DNA of 64,000 bases from Paramecium octaurelia (GCA_905182995.1 CAJJDP010000045.1:67483-131482); one strand, 5' to 3'. Shown: positions 12,192 through 25,919, numbered from the stretch's first letter. Notes: a model not told the origin generated them from the sequence alone. Numbers and translations are program-made.

Positions 12192-12945
12192 TCAAATATC
12201 CCTTTATTCTAATACTTTATTAAAGATCTCAAATTTACGACTATTTTCACAACCAATTATGAATTATTGGACATTCTTGGATTCCATCTAAGGCGATTCC
12301 ACATCTTCGATTGATTTGTATATCTTCAATGAAAATTTGTATTTATTTTTACAATCCACGCATCTACAACCAGAATTACAATATTTTCCATCTTGATGAC
12401 AACTACAAAATTTGTTTTGGCACTTGGATTTTCCACAAGTGCATCCTTTTAAATATCTTGATGTTCGTTATTTGATTCTTTTTTGTTTAATCAGTTTCTT
12501 CTAAATTTTCTCCAATTTCTTATTCATTTACTTGTTCTAGCAGTTTTGACAGCCACAGTGTTTACCACAAGTCTTACCTCTTGCAAAACATTCACAATAA
12601 CTTTGTTGACACTACGACTTATTACATTGACATTTAATCTGAGGTTGTAAATTCTTCACTTCAATAGGATCTACTTCAGAACATCTCAATTCATCCAAAT
12701 CCTCATCCATTTCTTATTTAGGGCCCTTCTCACCCATAGATGAACATTCTGTAGAAAATTAGACTGAATTGGGGGCACTAATCTATTCAAATTAATCATC
12801 AATCAAGTCGGCTCTAAATAATGAATAGAATCGATTACCTGTGAATTTGGCTGTTTTCATCAAAGAAGCCTCTGAATGATTGACAAATTGATTAGTCATT
12901 GGCCTCGCAATCTGACTCACTAAAGTACTACATCTATGGTTTCAT
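12192..12945 (-). CDS. CXC (tesmin/TSO1/LIN54-type) DNA-binding protein
   Basis: Two Cys-rich CXC motifs can be read: KCQCNKSQCQQSYCECFARG then CGKHCGCQNCQN, and GCTCGKSKCQNKFCSCHQDG then YCNSGCRCVDCKN, joined by a basic linker (KQMNKKLEKIQKKLIKQ). This is the CRC domain of LIN54/tesmin/TSO1 proteins, which bind CHR-type TTYGAA sites and act in cell-cycle or differentiation transcription. The preferred start is at 12945 (MKPQMQYFSESD), which requires a 25-nt intron at 12814-12838; an alternative start at 12899 reads through without the intron but gives a less protein-like N terminus. About 240 residues, acidic N-terminal half, no other domain. Confidence 0.9.
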
Positions 12946-13155
12946 CTTTGTACAATATAAATATTTCTCAAGTTTGGGTCGTAACAATATTGCTTATATA
13001 CCTTGGGTCTTTGGATTCCTTAATAAGATACTGTATATTTCGAGGTTTTTAATTTTATTGTCCCTGGCAATAGAAATTTATATTATATATATATAAATGA
13101 ATATATATCAATATGAATTAATACGAATACATTAATTTAATCATCCATTATTATT

Positions 13156-14135
13156 ATGTTTTTTAATGACACTACAAGTTAATAATAAATTGCTCTTACT
13201 CCTGATTCAAAAATCACTGAAAGAGTGAAAATTCCTTAAACACAAACAAAACAATAGATCATTGAGCATCATTAAAGCATAAACAAATTACTCGATAAAA
13301 TGAATGAAACCATCGGCAGAATATTTAAAACCAAAGAGGATGAATTACGAGGCAATATTAAATAACAAATCGACGAAGCCTAAGCATAAGTAATATAACT
13401 GACTAATGAAACTACAGAGGATCAAGTGCAACGTAAATTGAAAGAGAAAAGATAAGAAATCGAAGAAGAAAGATAAAAAATATTACAATCATCCATGGAA
13501 TTCTCAAATAAATGTATTGAATACAAAAACAGTCTCAGCAAAGTTATGACCACTACCAAAGATCTAATCTCAGAAATCCAATTTCTAGACACTTAGTTGA
13601 TGAGTGCAAAAATTACTAACCAACAATTAAAGAAACAATTAGATAACATCTAAACCAATACTGTCAATCAAGATTATTTCAGTCATGAATCAACTTTCAG
13701 ATAACCAGAAATACCAGGAATGGACATAGAAGGAGTCAACGAGCAATACCAAAAGGCAGAGTAGGAGTTAATCAAAACCAAAAAGATTTATGAGAACATT
13801 GAATAAGTCAAACAGGATTCAGCATTTGAAGAAAATTAAATTGAAAAAATATTCCTTGTAATCTATTCACCTTAACTCCATAGGAATGTGTTTAAAAAGT
13901 CAAGCAGCACAAACTTAATACTGAAATTCAAAAAGTGTAACAGCTGAGTAAAAATCCCAGACAATTACTTAAACCTATTCAATCATTAAAACAATTTCAC
14001 AAGCAAACAGAAGCATTAAACTAACAAGACTTCATATTTTCAGACATTGAATTCAATGACATTCATAAGAAAATGATTTTCGATGAATTTTTATCAAGAA
14101 ATGAAATCAAAGCCCTGATTTACAATTTGCTGTGA
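13156..14135 (+). CDS. Coiled-coil protein
   Basis: ATG 13156 opens MFFNDTTSQQQIALTPDSKI; TGA is at 14133-14135. A 26-nt intron (GTAATCTAT...CCATAG, about 13858-13883) is needed to keep the frame. The first 150 residues are a strong Glu/Lys/Gln coiled coil, followed by a short Pro-containing break (PEIPGMDIEG) and a second coiled segment. About 315 residues, no membrane or zinc motifs. No family recognised. Confidence 0.75.
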
Positions 14136-14225
14136 TATTGTAATTTGAGAACAGTCCAAATTTTTATCTACATTAAAATATTTAATTATTAAAAACAATA
14201 CATATTTGATATCACACACATAAGG

Positions 14226-14747
14226 TCATCTTTTACTCTTTTTTTATTGCTACTTTTTCATAGGCTGTTTATTTTACAGTTTATTTGTCAATTCCTCGAG
14301 TTTCAATTGAACCTATCTTTCAATCTCCTTTTTTTATTCCTAACGAAGGGTTTCCTCTATTCTTTTTAAGTCCTACAAGCGTTGCATTTCCATTCTGTGA
14401 TACTCAATTTGTTATTAAGTAACACTATGCTTTTATTCAACTTGCTTAACCTTTACTTCTTCTTCCTTCTTCTCCTACGCATTCTTCAATGCCTTCTCCT
14501 ATTTTCTTTGTTTACTTGACTTATTCTTCTTGGTTTTCTCATTCTCCTTCTTCCCTGAGATCTATTAATATTGGATTTAGACATTTGATTGATTCTGTCC
14601 TTCCTATTGTTATAACTAATTTTATTGCGGGGCTTATTCATCATCCCATTTCACAATGCCAAAGCACTTCAAGAAGAGCATGATAAAATAGTAGAAAATC
14701 TTAAGCAATACAAAGAGTCCGAAAATAGCTTAAATGGTTTATAACAT
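14226..14747 (-). CDS. Small single-span membrane protein with basic coiled-coil tail
   Basis: A single frame of 173 codons starts MLQTIQAIFGLFVLLKIFYY, a membrane segment extending through FIMLFLKCFGIVKW. It is followed by an acidic/Gln-rich stretch and a long Lys/Glu/Gln coiled coil ending KKQQQKKSKR-TGA. A later ATG at 14681 would remove part of the helix, so the upstream start is preferred. The short N-terminal anchor plus charged cytosolic tail is reminiscent of small ER proteins such as SelK or SERP, but no diagnostic residue supports that. Function unknown. Confidence 0.6.
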
Positions 14748-14852
14748 TAATTTATTTAATTATTCTGACATTGATAATTTTGTTTATTTCTTAAAACTGA
14801 AATGAAAACACAATATAATAATAAATTAGCTCATCTAAAATTATATTTCTGA

Positions 14853-15152
14853 ATAGAAAAGTCACAAGATCTCCAAGAAGTCTGTATAAATTTCTTTAAG
14901 TTTGATTCATATTCATCCTCAAAACCTATGTAATTCAAGAGGATTACCAAAGAAGATATATTTCATTAATTACAAAACCTCGTAATTAATGAAAATGTAT
15001 TACTCAAAAATAAATAGTCAATCAATATATCAATTATATCAAAAACGGTTTAAAATGAAGATCAACTCATTGATTGCACTAAAATAATAAAAAATGATAT
15101 TTTAATATTTAGTTAAATTATATTTTTTCATCCTGTGTAGATTTGTCTTTGA
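14853..15152 (+). other. Open frame without a clear start, possible relic
   Basis: A TGA-free stretch of 99 codons with reasonable composition follows an in-frame TGA at 14850-14852. The only ATG is about 25 codons in, and its end overlaps the 3' end of the next minus-strand gene. No splice site that would link it to an upstream exon was found. It may be chance or a decayed gene. Confidence 0.2.
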
Positions 15153-17311
15153 TAATAACTTAATTTAAAATCTCTTATACCCCACATGAGACCTACAGAA
15201 TTACTGGTGGAAATTAACAAAAATACTTCAGAATTTTTGTGGTCGTATATTTCTTCTATTGAGTAAAAGTTGCTGTTAGTAGATGCATCACAATATAACA
15301 ATGTTTTAGTTTGAAGATATTTTTCAAATACTCGTGTTCCATCAATATCAAAGGCTAGTTGGATATTTTTATCACTTACTACTTTTAGTACTATTTTGAA
15401 TTCAATTTTAATTTTTTCATGTTCAGGGATATTTTTAATGATTTTTCTGAGACTTGAATTCTCATCTAATGATGAAGTGCCTCCGAATAAGGTTTTGGAA
15501 GAACAAAGGGATAATTAAAATGTGGTTGGTGTGAATACCCAGTCCTTGTAGTCATTGCTATCTAAATTCAAATTTGTAAATTCAGTTGGCATCTATTTCC
15601 TATCTATTGTTAATACAAAGTTCCTTATTCCCCAAGAACCAGTTGCTGATGCAATTTGATTAGTGTATAATTGTACAATTAGTACTTTTTATGAATGAGC
15701 AATTCCAGTAACATTAACAACTATTCTTTTGTCGTAATCAGTATCGACTCCGCAAAAAGGAAGTCCATCATCAATTGTCACTGGAAGTAAGGATACTTAT
15801 TTAACTTCAACATCATCTACCAATACAAAGAGTTTTTCCCCTGTAAACTTATCAATCTAGTATAAAGTAAATGATATGGAAACGGAAGTATGAGTTTGTG
15901 TTAAATAATAGATTTTTTGAAAGTAATTACTCCCTTAAAAGAATTTAGTACCAACAGCGACAAGACTATCCATACATCTTAAAATTGATAAAGGAGTTGC
16001 CTTTATCATTTGCCAACCATCATTATTAGTAAACGTTGTCTCTGTAAAAACAGAATAAAATTGAAACAACTTATAAAGAACATCATCTACACAATCTTAA
16101 GGACCTGGCCCTTTGCAGGAATATAAACATGAAGCATGGCATTTTTTGATATAAACTTCAAAATCTCGTATTGCCCACTTTATTAATGAATCACTAAATA
16201 TGTAATTAGTGGGATAAGTGGCATAGTTTAAAAATTGTTTGGTATGACTTGATTCAAAATTAATTTAATCATAAATTTCTCCAGTTTGACCCTCATTAAT
16301 AGAAACAGGAGGGTAAACATATATACAAAGATGAGGTGGCGTACCAAATATGTAACCAAAAGTTTTAGTTGTAATTATTTATCCATCAATTTCCATCACC
16401 CAATTGTATGAAAACTTAGGGTTAATAGTGTATAATAACTAGTGATAGGAAATCTTGACTTTATAATGGAGAGGCAATTCTATGGTTTTAGTAATTTATT
16501 AATTTAATAAACCAAAGCCAAAGTAGACTGTATCAAAGCTCTTACCTAAAAACTTAATTTTATTTACCTATACAGTTTTCTAGAGACATATAAGTGTTTG
16601 TGTCCAAATTATTAAACTTAGTACTTATTTACCATCCTTCTGTGTCAAATGTCGAAAATTGTTGATTGGTTAATGATCTATATTGCAGTTTCCAACTGTT
16701 ACAAGCAATAGCATTATCACATGATTCGCATCCACTTGGACATTTTTAAATATAAAAGTAAAAGTCTCTTAAGCCAAATGTTACATTGTAACCTTCGTTA
16801 CTATTCCCAAATTCCAATTAAATTAAGGCTGAAGTGGCATAGTGAAGCTCAGTTACATCAAATTCACCTTTTAAATACATTTACGGGTTATTAGGATCCT
16901 GATAGTACGATCTCATAAATTTGGTTATGGAAATTTTGCCATCAATCAGGACTCCTCCCATGTTTTATGCATAAATTCCAGTTATTTTACTTTCATAACA
17001 AGTGGTAATTACATTAATGTAGTCCCTTTAACTCTGATTGCATAATGGGGTGGCAATGAATAGAACATTTTAGATATTCCATCGTTGTGTAAAAATGATC
17101 CTACGAATGTATTCAATCCAAAATAGTTTTAACTCTAATAAGCCCCAATGTTGAAGCTTACGCCTTATCTTTAAAATTCATTCCATCCTATTTATCATAA
17201 TAATTATTAACCTTCACTAGTCGTAAAGCTATTTGAGGTAAACGAGGAGTCAAACAAAACTTCATTACCAAGGGCCTCATAAGTGAAACACAAAAAAACT
17301 AGTAAATACAT
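15128..17311 (-). CDS. Secreted protein with repeated Cys/WGI-type modules
   Basis: The start at 17311 gives a signal peptide, MYLLVFLCFTYEALG. The mature part begins NEVLFDSSFTSNSFTTSEGW and contains at least three related modules, each starting near a Trp-containing segment and ending in a strand such as VTFGLRDFYFYI, GSWGIRNFVLTI or MWGIRDFKLSYYQ, followed by a Cys cluster (KCPSGCESCD). The frame requires a 24-nt intron after TSEG and a 23-nt intron (GTAATTACC...GAAAG) before KITGIYAQNMGG; more introns are likely downstream. It ends QRQIYTG-TGA with no membrane tail. Likely exported beta-sandwich protein; no named family was recognised. Confidence 0.7.
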
Positions 17312-17420
17312 CACCAAAAATAATTAAATATCATCTTATTTCCCCTTATAAATTCTTAATAAAAATCAAAACGATAACCGATTTGCTGCTGGGAATGGCA
17401 TCATAGAAGCATAAAAAAAC

Positions 17421-18808
<1,388 letters not shown>

Positions 18809-19019
18809 TGGATGACGCAAGCTAAATAACTTTAATTAATAAACAGCTATAATTATAATGTGTCAATCTATTCTCTTCTAATATCAGGTATGATCATTTC
18901 TTAATTAAAGACATTATTTAAACAGTATATTTATTTTTCTTTATTAATAATTATAAATTTTCTTTTCCCACTTTAATGTTTATTTTAATTAAAAGGTTGT
19001 CTGCATTAAATTAATTATT

Positions 19020-21340
19020 ATGCTATATAAATTTTTAACTCGTCTTTCATATTTTGATAGATTTGGAGCTGAAGTGAAACTCAATTTCAGAAAAAAAGAG
19101 ACACATCAATCCCCCTTTGGAGGATTCTGTACAATTATATTAGTTTTGGTTTTAACTGTGATATTTACTAGAGGAGCAATTGCTCTGATAAAAAAGGAAA
19201 CATTCGTTGTATGATATATTGATAATCTAACAAGATCTCTTCAAACAAAGTACTAAATGTTGATCCCCCAACCACTTAACTCCAATTCAGTGATTTCATG
19301 ATGGCTTTCTAAGCAGATAACCCAATTAGAAATGGAACCAAACGATTCTTTAATTTCATCCTTACTTCTTATGTGTAGATGATTGATGAAAACGGAAATA
19401 TAACCAAAACAGAAACATATTCCCAAAACTTAGAATAATGCTCTATATCGCATTTTGTTGAGTTTGATGAATCAAACACCTACAATGTAACAATTTATAC
19501 TCACCATTAGAAACTTCTAAGAGATCAACTGTCTGATTATTATTGTCTACCACTTAATTACAGCCTTTAAATATAAGGTACCTACAAATCAAATATATTT
19601 TAATATGGTAAAATATCGGTAATAATCTGTTCGTCAGATGATTGTTATTAATCCTCAGAACTTCAACAATTCGAACAACTAGGTTATTTCAATAACAGTT
19701 TTAAAATTAACACTCTTATACTAAACAGGGTTCCCAATTTGAATATGCAGAGTAATTACATCTCCTATATTTACTCTGATTACTACGTCTAAGCTAAAAT
19801 TGGATTAGAAACAAAGACTGATGTATTTTTAGAATAACAACAATTATCAATAGAAAAGTCAGTCATTCCAGGAATCAAAGATCTAGAAGTAGATTCAGTA
19901 TTTTCATTAATGGATAACAAATTGTAACCTTCCTCTGTCTTTACTTCGAACATCACAAAAGTTGCTTCCTTTTTTATTAGACTATCATAATCTGAAATGC
20001 ATTATTATAAGCAGTATTATCGATTTGATGAATTGTTTTCCTATGTTGGAGGAATCACTTAATTCCTAGCTACTATTTTAGGATATTTCATATTAAAATA
20101 TAATTAAGCAGGTTTGTAGATCAAATTAGCCAATGCATTATATTAGTTTGATATGCCAGAGAAGAAAAAAGGTGAGACTGTATTCTCCTTTGAATCACTA
20201 GTTAATAAAATTTTTGAATCTCTCAAATCCATTGAAGACGTGGTATCAAAATTCAAAAGTAGTGCTCATAGACTTATAACATTGACAAGATTGGCTGGAG
20301 CACTTAAATTTCCTAATTAGCAGGTTTAATAAACTGATAAAGTCGATGAAGAAATTGCAAATCAGATAACACTTAGATTGGAAACTTAAAATGACAATTT
20401 ACATTCAGAAAAACTACAATATTCTCATGAAAGTAATTAAACTTTTTATTTGGAATAAGACAAGAAGAAATTTTTAACTCTTATCATCTAATTAATCTTA
20501 GAGAGTAGAAAAAAACTCTCCTTTGGGGTTCATTTTATTGCAAAATAAGTTTCAAGTACTTTGAAAAAAAATTCTAAAGTCAATTATTAATCATAATTAT
20601 TCGAAAAGTCTAGAAATATGATATTGAGAGATATGGATATTTTAGTCATTATGAGTAAAGTGTAAGAAATTGAAAAAATTAAACATGTCATTTTTAATAA
20701 AACTTAAAGAAAAGTATTTAACTATCTATAAAAACCCGTTGTTTGTGTTAAGGATAAAATCAACCAAGTCAAGTATGATCATAACTTAATTCAAAATGAT
20801 CTCTTACATAAAAGAGATGATGCCTTAAGATTGACAATGTCTTCTAAGTCTTAACTTGGAGTGAGATAAAAATATAATACTGAAAAAAAATTTAAAAAGC
20901 TCTACGAAGCTTATGAAAATTTAGCACTTTCAGAGGATCAAGATGGAACTGAAAAAATAATGAATCAACGCTTATTAAAACTAGTCGAACCAACAATACA
21001 ATATAGTTTCAATTCTCTTGTAGAAATTGAAAGATTAACTAGGTAGCTGAGGTATAATAAAAAAAAAAGAGTGGCTACTAATGTTTTGAAACCAAAAACT
21101 TTTAAATTAGGATCATCAAATGATAATGAAGAGGATGGAGACAGATATGATGAAATAGACTCCTTCACTCTCAATGGCTAAAAAAAAGATAATCTACACA
21201 AGAGGTCTCCATAAAGTTTGAATGAGAATAGATTCAAGAATTTTAATAATATGTAGAATTCTCCAAGATGGCTAAAAGAGGTCAAATTGAATCAAGTCTA
21301 ATCCAAATAGGATTTAATCGATATTGAGATTTTATTTTGA
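19020..21340 (+). CDS. Ciliate two-helix membrane protein, full length
   Basis: It starts [20 protein letters not shown], then an N-terminal helix ([20 protein letters not shown]). A 26-nt intron (GTATGATAT...AACAAG) follows at about 19209-19234. A long lumenal or extracellular region with N-glycosylation sequons follows, then a second helix ([18 protein letters not shown]) and the motif [17 protein letters not shown], and a charged cytoplasmic tail of about 400 residues ending [14 protein letters not shown]. The FDRFG start, glycine-rich entry into helix 2 and the LAN(A/E)LY motif recur in the gene at the start of the window, so both belong to one expanded ciliate family of unknown function. 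Confidence 0.8.
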
Positions 21341-21529
21341 ATATATATATTAAATCAATCTCAGCCTCTTTGCTACTTCTTAAGTAGACAAAAATATGGC
21401 AAATCACTTATATTTTTATTATATACCATTTAATAATTAAAAAATCAAAGAATATTTCACATTATAAATGATTATATATCTATTTTTCGATTCTGGAACA
21501 TTTCAAAGTAAAGTATAAGAAATTTATTA

Positions 21530-22235
21530 TCAAATAAAATAAACTTAATACTATGATGATTAATTGTCATAAAAAAATTGAAATACATCCTTTCTCTTTT
21601 TTAACTTAGACAGAATAATTAGATTAGGAAACCTGTTCTTTTTAATGCACAAATTAATTAAAGCAAATCTTAAAAAATAGTTCTTAGCTTTTTGATGACT
21701 ATTGTGTTCCAAAAATGCTGCAAATATCAGAAACCTACAATAATATGTGTACTATTTCTTCTATAATAAAGATAAGATATTTGTTTACAAAGAATCCCTC
21801 GGTCGTAGATACATCCAGATTAAGTACTTAAGAATGAAGATTCATAAGATTTATTAGAACTGGAGCAGCCGATTCATGAATAATAAATTGCAATGACTAT
21901 TTAATCCCAAATTTAGAATGAAAATCTTGAACTTCGCCACCAAAACCTACAGTATTATTTATGAATAAAATCGGTCCAAACACAAATTGACCACCATCCT
22001 TTATCACATATGTTTCCTGCTCCTTATTATATGGAAAAATGAAGCATTTGTAGAAGTTTTTATTGAATTCCCTTTGTTTTGTTATGTAAAAATAATCAGG
22101 ATTGCATTGAATAGATTAAACATAATAATGTAAGTCAAGCCTACTATAAATTGATAATTCAAGAATATTATGAATTTAATATTCATGAATCAAACAAAAA
22201 ATGTTCAATTATATTGATAAAAGGTTCTAATACAT
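21530..22235 (-). CDS. Unknown protein, gene model uncertain upstream
   Basis: The downstream two thirds read cleanly as protein: EYQIHNILELSIYSRLDLHY, then a Phe/Gly-rich segment (GGQFVFGPILFINNTVGFGG), then after a 28-nt intron (GTAAACAAA...TTATAG) CRFLIFAAFLEHNSHQK and the end QVYFI-TGA. An ATG at 22235 gives an N terminus in frame. However, equally protein-like sequence lies upstream to about 22430 (NIPYRIHSYENHKGLESEL) in a different frame, ending near a run of six A (22196-22201). Either the gene is longer and one base is missing or added there, or an exon boundary was missed. No family recognised. Confidence 0.5.
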
Positions 22236-22441
22236 AGATCATATTATTTTAAAACTGAGATTTTATGCTGATTAAATTCTCTGTAGATAATTTATTAATT
22301 AATTCACTTTCAAGGCCCTTATGATTCTCATAGGAATGGATTCTGTACGGAATATTCAAAATTTATAAAAATCTCACGACTAATATATATTTATACACAG
22401 TATTAAGATATTTAATTTAAATAATATTATTACTTGGACGA

Positions 22442-23137
22442 ATGTCTCAAATTAGACATTGTCAAATATGCAATACTGATCATAATTTCAGTATTAAAGG
22501 TCTTTTGTCTTATCCTAAGCACTTTGATGACAAAACTATCCACAAATACTACTAAAGATTGATGAAAAAGTTTGAGGAACACAACATCTAATAAATTCCA
22601 TTTTCAAATGATCACATATGTTATGATATAGAAAATGACATTTGTGAACATTGCTGGTTGTTCATGCATCAAGGATTCTACTGCAATAAGTGCTAAATCT
22701 ATAATCATAATAATGATAATGAATGTAAGATTTGTATGTTGTGCAATGTATAATATTGCATAAATTGTGAAAATCCTTTGGAATTATTCTCTCAAAATAA
22801 ACTTTGTCAAACCTGTGAATATAATAACAATGAATAATTAGGAACACCAACCTTTCTAATTTCTTTTTTCATATCTTTACTTATTCCATGCTTTGCATGT
22901 AGTTTCTTTTTTAAAAAAATGATGAAGACAGTTGAAAAATTTCACTATACTACTTCCTAAAACATTTTCGCCATGATTACCTTTGTATTAATATTCCCAT
23001 TTATTTACTTTCTATCAATCATTGGTTTTGTGGCCTTATTGATGTTCAAGGTACTTGGATGGATTTTTCAAATTTTGCAAAGCTTTAAAACTGTTAGAAT
23101 GATCTCTAATTATCTACGTGTTTATAAATCAATATGA
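22442..23137 (+). CDS. Cys-rich zinc-binding protein with two membrane helices
   Basis: Intronless, 231 codons. The N-terminal 130 residues contain an ordered series of Cys pairs: CQIC, CEHC, CNKC, CKICMLC, CINC, CQTC, resembling the IBR/RING-like fingers of RBR-type ubiquitin ligases, though a complete RING is not present. Two long hydrophobic segments follow (FLISFFISLLIPCFACSFFF and IFAMITFVLIFPFIYFLSII). The C terminus is short and basic. A membrane-anchored zinc-finger protein is seen; ligase activity is only a possibility. Confidence 0.7.
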
Positions 23138-23217
23138 TATACTACATTTTTAATGAATAATTCGTACACTCTCTATATAGGATCTGTTAATTAATTTTTA
23201 TTATTGGTAATCCTTTT

Positions 23218-23921
23218 ATGAATAAATTTTCCAATCTAAGAAAACCATCTGTATATTTTATATTAGGAGGTATTAACCAAATTAGATAGTAGGACCTGGT
23301 TCAGGAAAGGGTACATAAGGTGAACTGCTAAGTAAAAACCTAAAATTTACACATTTATCAGCAGGATAATTACTAAGAGATGCTGTAATTATTGAAATTT
23401 TATTATTAGATTACAAGTAATTCGGAGCACAAAAGTACTATTGAAGATTGCATCAATAATGGAGTTATTGTTCCTGTAATTATAATTATTTGATGTGTTT
23501 TAGAGTCATGTAACTATTAATTTATTGGATAAAGCCATTTTTGAAAGCTTAAGTTTTGAGTCTTTTCTAATAGATGGATTCCCTAGGAATTACGAGAATA
23601 TGCAAAGTTGGATAGAATTGATGGATCACAAAATCAACTTTAAAAGTGTTATTCATATTCTTTGTTCAAGAGTAAAAAATGTGTTTTTATTTGCAGTAAT
23701 CTATGATCTCAAGAATATAAGAGAGATCAAAAACAAGTGGAAGATCAGATGACAATTTATAAACTTTAGAAAAGAGATTTATTACTTTTGAAAATGATAC
23801 CTAAAAAATAATAGACCATTATCGAAATCTAAATTAATTGATTGAAATTGATGGAGACAATTCTATAGAAAAAGTGTAAGCATAAATATTAGAGATACTT
23901 AATAAAACCCTGAATCATTGA
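23218..23921 (+). CDS. UMP-CMP kinase
   Basis: After splicing, the N terminus reads KPSVYFILGGPGSGKGTQGE, the classical P-loop of nucleoside monophosphate kinases; HLSAGQLLRDA, FLIDGFPRNYEN and SGRSDDNLQTLEKRF follow. The last motif, with Asp-Asp-Asn after SGR, is typical of UMP-CMP kinases, which transfer phosphate from ATP to UMP or CMP. Four introns fit the frame exactly: 23270-23292 (23 nt), 23385-23409 (25), 23476-23503 (28) and 23672-23696 (25). Start ATG 23218, TGA 23919-23921, about 200 residues, normal family length. A 5'-truncated second copy follows the N at 24672 and is probably an assembly artefact. Confidence 0.93.
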
Positions 23922-23973
23922 AGAAAATCGAAATTGTATTTTATGAAAGAAATAAGTTGAATTATAGAACAGA

Positions 23974-24243
23974 TCACTAAATTGTTTTTATATTAAAAAT
24001 TTATAATGTTACCATACGATGGAGTTCAAAGAGCTAATTAATGCTCCCCGAGGCTGGAGTATGATCTTAATTTTCATCGCATTCCTATCCTAGACTGATA
24101 TCAATATCATCTAAGTACACATACGATGCTTGCTCTAAGATTTATTAGAATTATTCTAAATATTATTATTTATGTTTGATATGAATATTATTATGGGATT
24201 TCCATATATCCCTATAAGATGCTTTCATTATCGAAGATTGCAT
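23974..24243 (-). CDS. Small Gln/His-rich protein, 89 residues
   Basis: The minus strand is open from ATG 24243 (MQSSIMKASYRDIWKSHNNI) to TGA 23974-23976 and has a good composition, with a predicted helix (HKQQYLEQFQQILEQASYVY) and an acidic segment. More protein-like sequence in another frame lies just upstream (to about 24420), so a 5' exon joined by an unplaced intron is likely. It is convergent with the UMP-CMP kinase, 52 bp apart. No family recognised. Confidence 0.5.
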
Positions 24244-24523
24244 AATTAGGGATTAGTTAGAAAATCAATTCTTTGTTGATTAAAACTATTTAAGGAGATT
24301 GCTTAAAATGACTGATATTGTTAAATTTAATCAGCATTTTGAGGTTATATTTGATTTGGCTTTTTTCATAGGATTTGATAAAAAGACTTAATGGATTTGA
24401 TAATTTAAATAGTCAAACAGATTAACCCCAAGAATAATTCTTGGATTTGAGAAAAATTATGAATTGTATTTAACTCATATTTATTTCTAAAATGTTTAAA
24501 ATATAAAATTAACGATTTTCAAT

Positions 24524-24671
24524 ATGGATCAATAACATTAGTAGCATTTTCAAACCATAGAATGTGTAGTTTCTGAGAGATTAACAAGCAGAGGCAAATC
24601 CTAAACTAAGGACACAATTCAAGTCTTATCTCCTAAACAAAATATAGTCTATGTTAAGAGATAGCCATAAC
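24524..24671 (+). pseudogene. Truncated 5' end of the coiled-coil gene, left duplicate
   Basis: Identical to the first 148 bases of the coiled-coil gene at 25920-28013. It stops at the N of 24672, so this copy is cut by the contig end rather than by mutation. Confidence 0.7.
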
Positions 24672-24672
24672 N

Positions 24673-25317
24673 CCAAATTAGATAGTAGGACCTGGTTCAG
24701 GAAAGGGTACATAAGGTGAACTGCTAAGTAAAAACCTAAAATTTACACATTTATCAGCAGGATAATTACTAAGAGATGCTGTAATTATTGAAATTTTATT
24801 ATTAGATTACAAGTAATTCGGAGCACAAAAGTACTATTGAAGATTGCATCAATAATGGAGTTATTGTTCCTGTAATTATAATTATTTGATGTGTTTTAGA
24901 GTCATGTAACTATTAATTTATTGGATAAAGCCATTTTTGAAAGCTTAAGTTTTGAGTCTTTTCTAATAGATGGATTCCCTAGGAATTACGAGAATATGCA
25001 AAGTTGGATAGAATTGATGGATCACAAAATCAACTTTAAAAGTGTTATTCATATTCTTTGTTCAAGAGTAAAAAATGTGTTTTTATTTGCAGTAATCTAT
25101 GATCTCAAGAATATAAGAGAGATCAAAAACAAGTGGAAGATCAGATGACAATTTATAAACTTTAGAAAAGAGATTTATTACTTTTGAAAATGATACCTAA
25201 AAAATAATAGACCATTATCGAAATCTAAATTAATTGATTGAAATTGATGGAGACAATTCTATAGAAAAAGTGTAAGCATAAATATTAGAGATACTTAATA
25301 AAACCCTGAATCATTGA
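24673..25317 (+). pseudogene. 5'-truncated second copy of UMP-CMP kinase
   Basis: Same sequence as 23277-23921. It lacks the start codon, first exon and most of the first intron because the contig begins there. All downstream exons and introns are intact, which argues against decay and for an assembly overlap. Confidence 0.8.
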
Positions 25318-25369
25318 AGAAAATCGAAATTGTATTTTATGAAAGAAATAAGTTGAATTATAGAACAGA

Positions 25370-25639
25370 TCACTAAATTGTTTTTATATTAAAAATTTAT
25401 AATGTTACCATACGATGGAGTTCAAAGAGCTAATTAATGCTCCCCGAGGCTGGAGTATGATCTTAATTTTCATCGCATTCCTATCCTAGACTGATATCAA
25501 TATCATCTAAGTACACATACGATGCTTGCTCTAAGATTTATTAGAATTATTCTAAATATTATTATTTATGTTTGATATGAATATTATTATGGGATTTCCA
25601 TATATCCCTATAAGATGCTTTCATTATCGAAGATTGCAT
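25370..25639 (-). pseudogene. Second copy of the small Gln/His-rich gene (duplicate)
   Basis: Identical to 23974-24243, lying in the right-hand duplicate. The frame is intact; it is listed separately only because it is present in this sequence. It probably represents the same locus. Confidence 0.6.
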
Positions 25640-25919
25640 AATTAGGGATTAGTTAGAAAATCAATTCTTTGTTGATTAAAACTATTTAAGGAGATTGCTT
25701 AAAATGACTGATATTGTTAAATTTAATCAGCATTTTGAGGTTATATTTGATTTGGCTTTTTTCATAGGATTTGATAAAAAGACTTAATGGATTTGATAAT
25801 TTAAATAGTCAAACAGATTAACCCCAAGAATAATTCTTGGATTTGAGAAAAATTATGAATTGTATTTAACTCATATTTATTTCTAAAATGTTTAAAATAT
25901 AAAATTAACGATTTTCAAT

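Larger units (their letters stand above)
23277..24671. repeat. Direct duplicate, left copy (matches 24673-26067)
   Basis: The 1395 bases up to the N at 24672 recur after it with no difference that I could see. The left copy contains most of the UMP-CMP kinase, the small Gln/His-rich gene and the first 148 bases of the coiled-coil gene. Exact identity and the single N point to unmerged contig ends. Confidence 0.9.

Noticed and set aside
14489..14720. Plus-strand Glu/Lys-rich frame near 14645-14720
   Set aside because: It is antisense to the N-terminal membrane helix of the small single-span gene, which has a start, a continuous frame and a stop.
21780..22150. Plus-strand membrane protein in this interval
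   Set aside because: It needs a frameshift and has TGA breaks; the minus strand gives a longer protein-like reading with a valid 28-nt intron.
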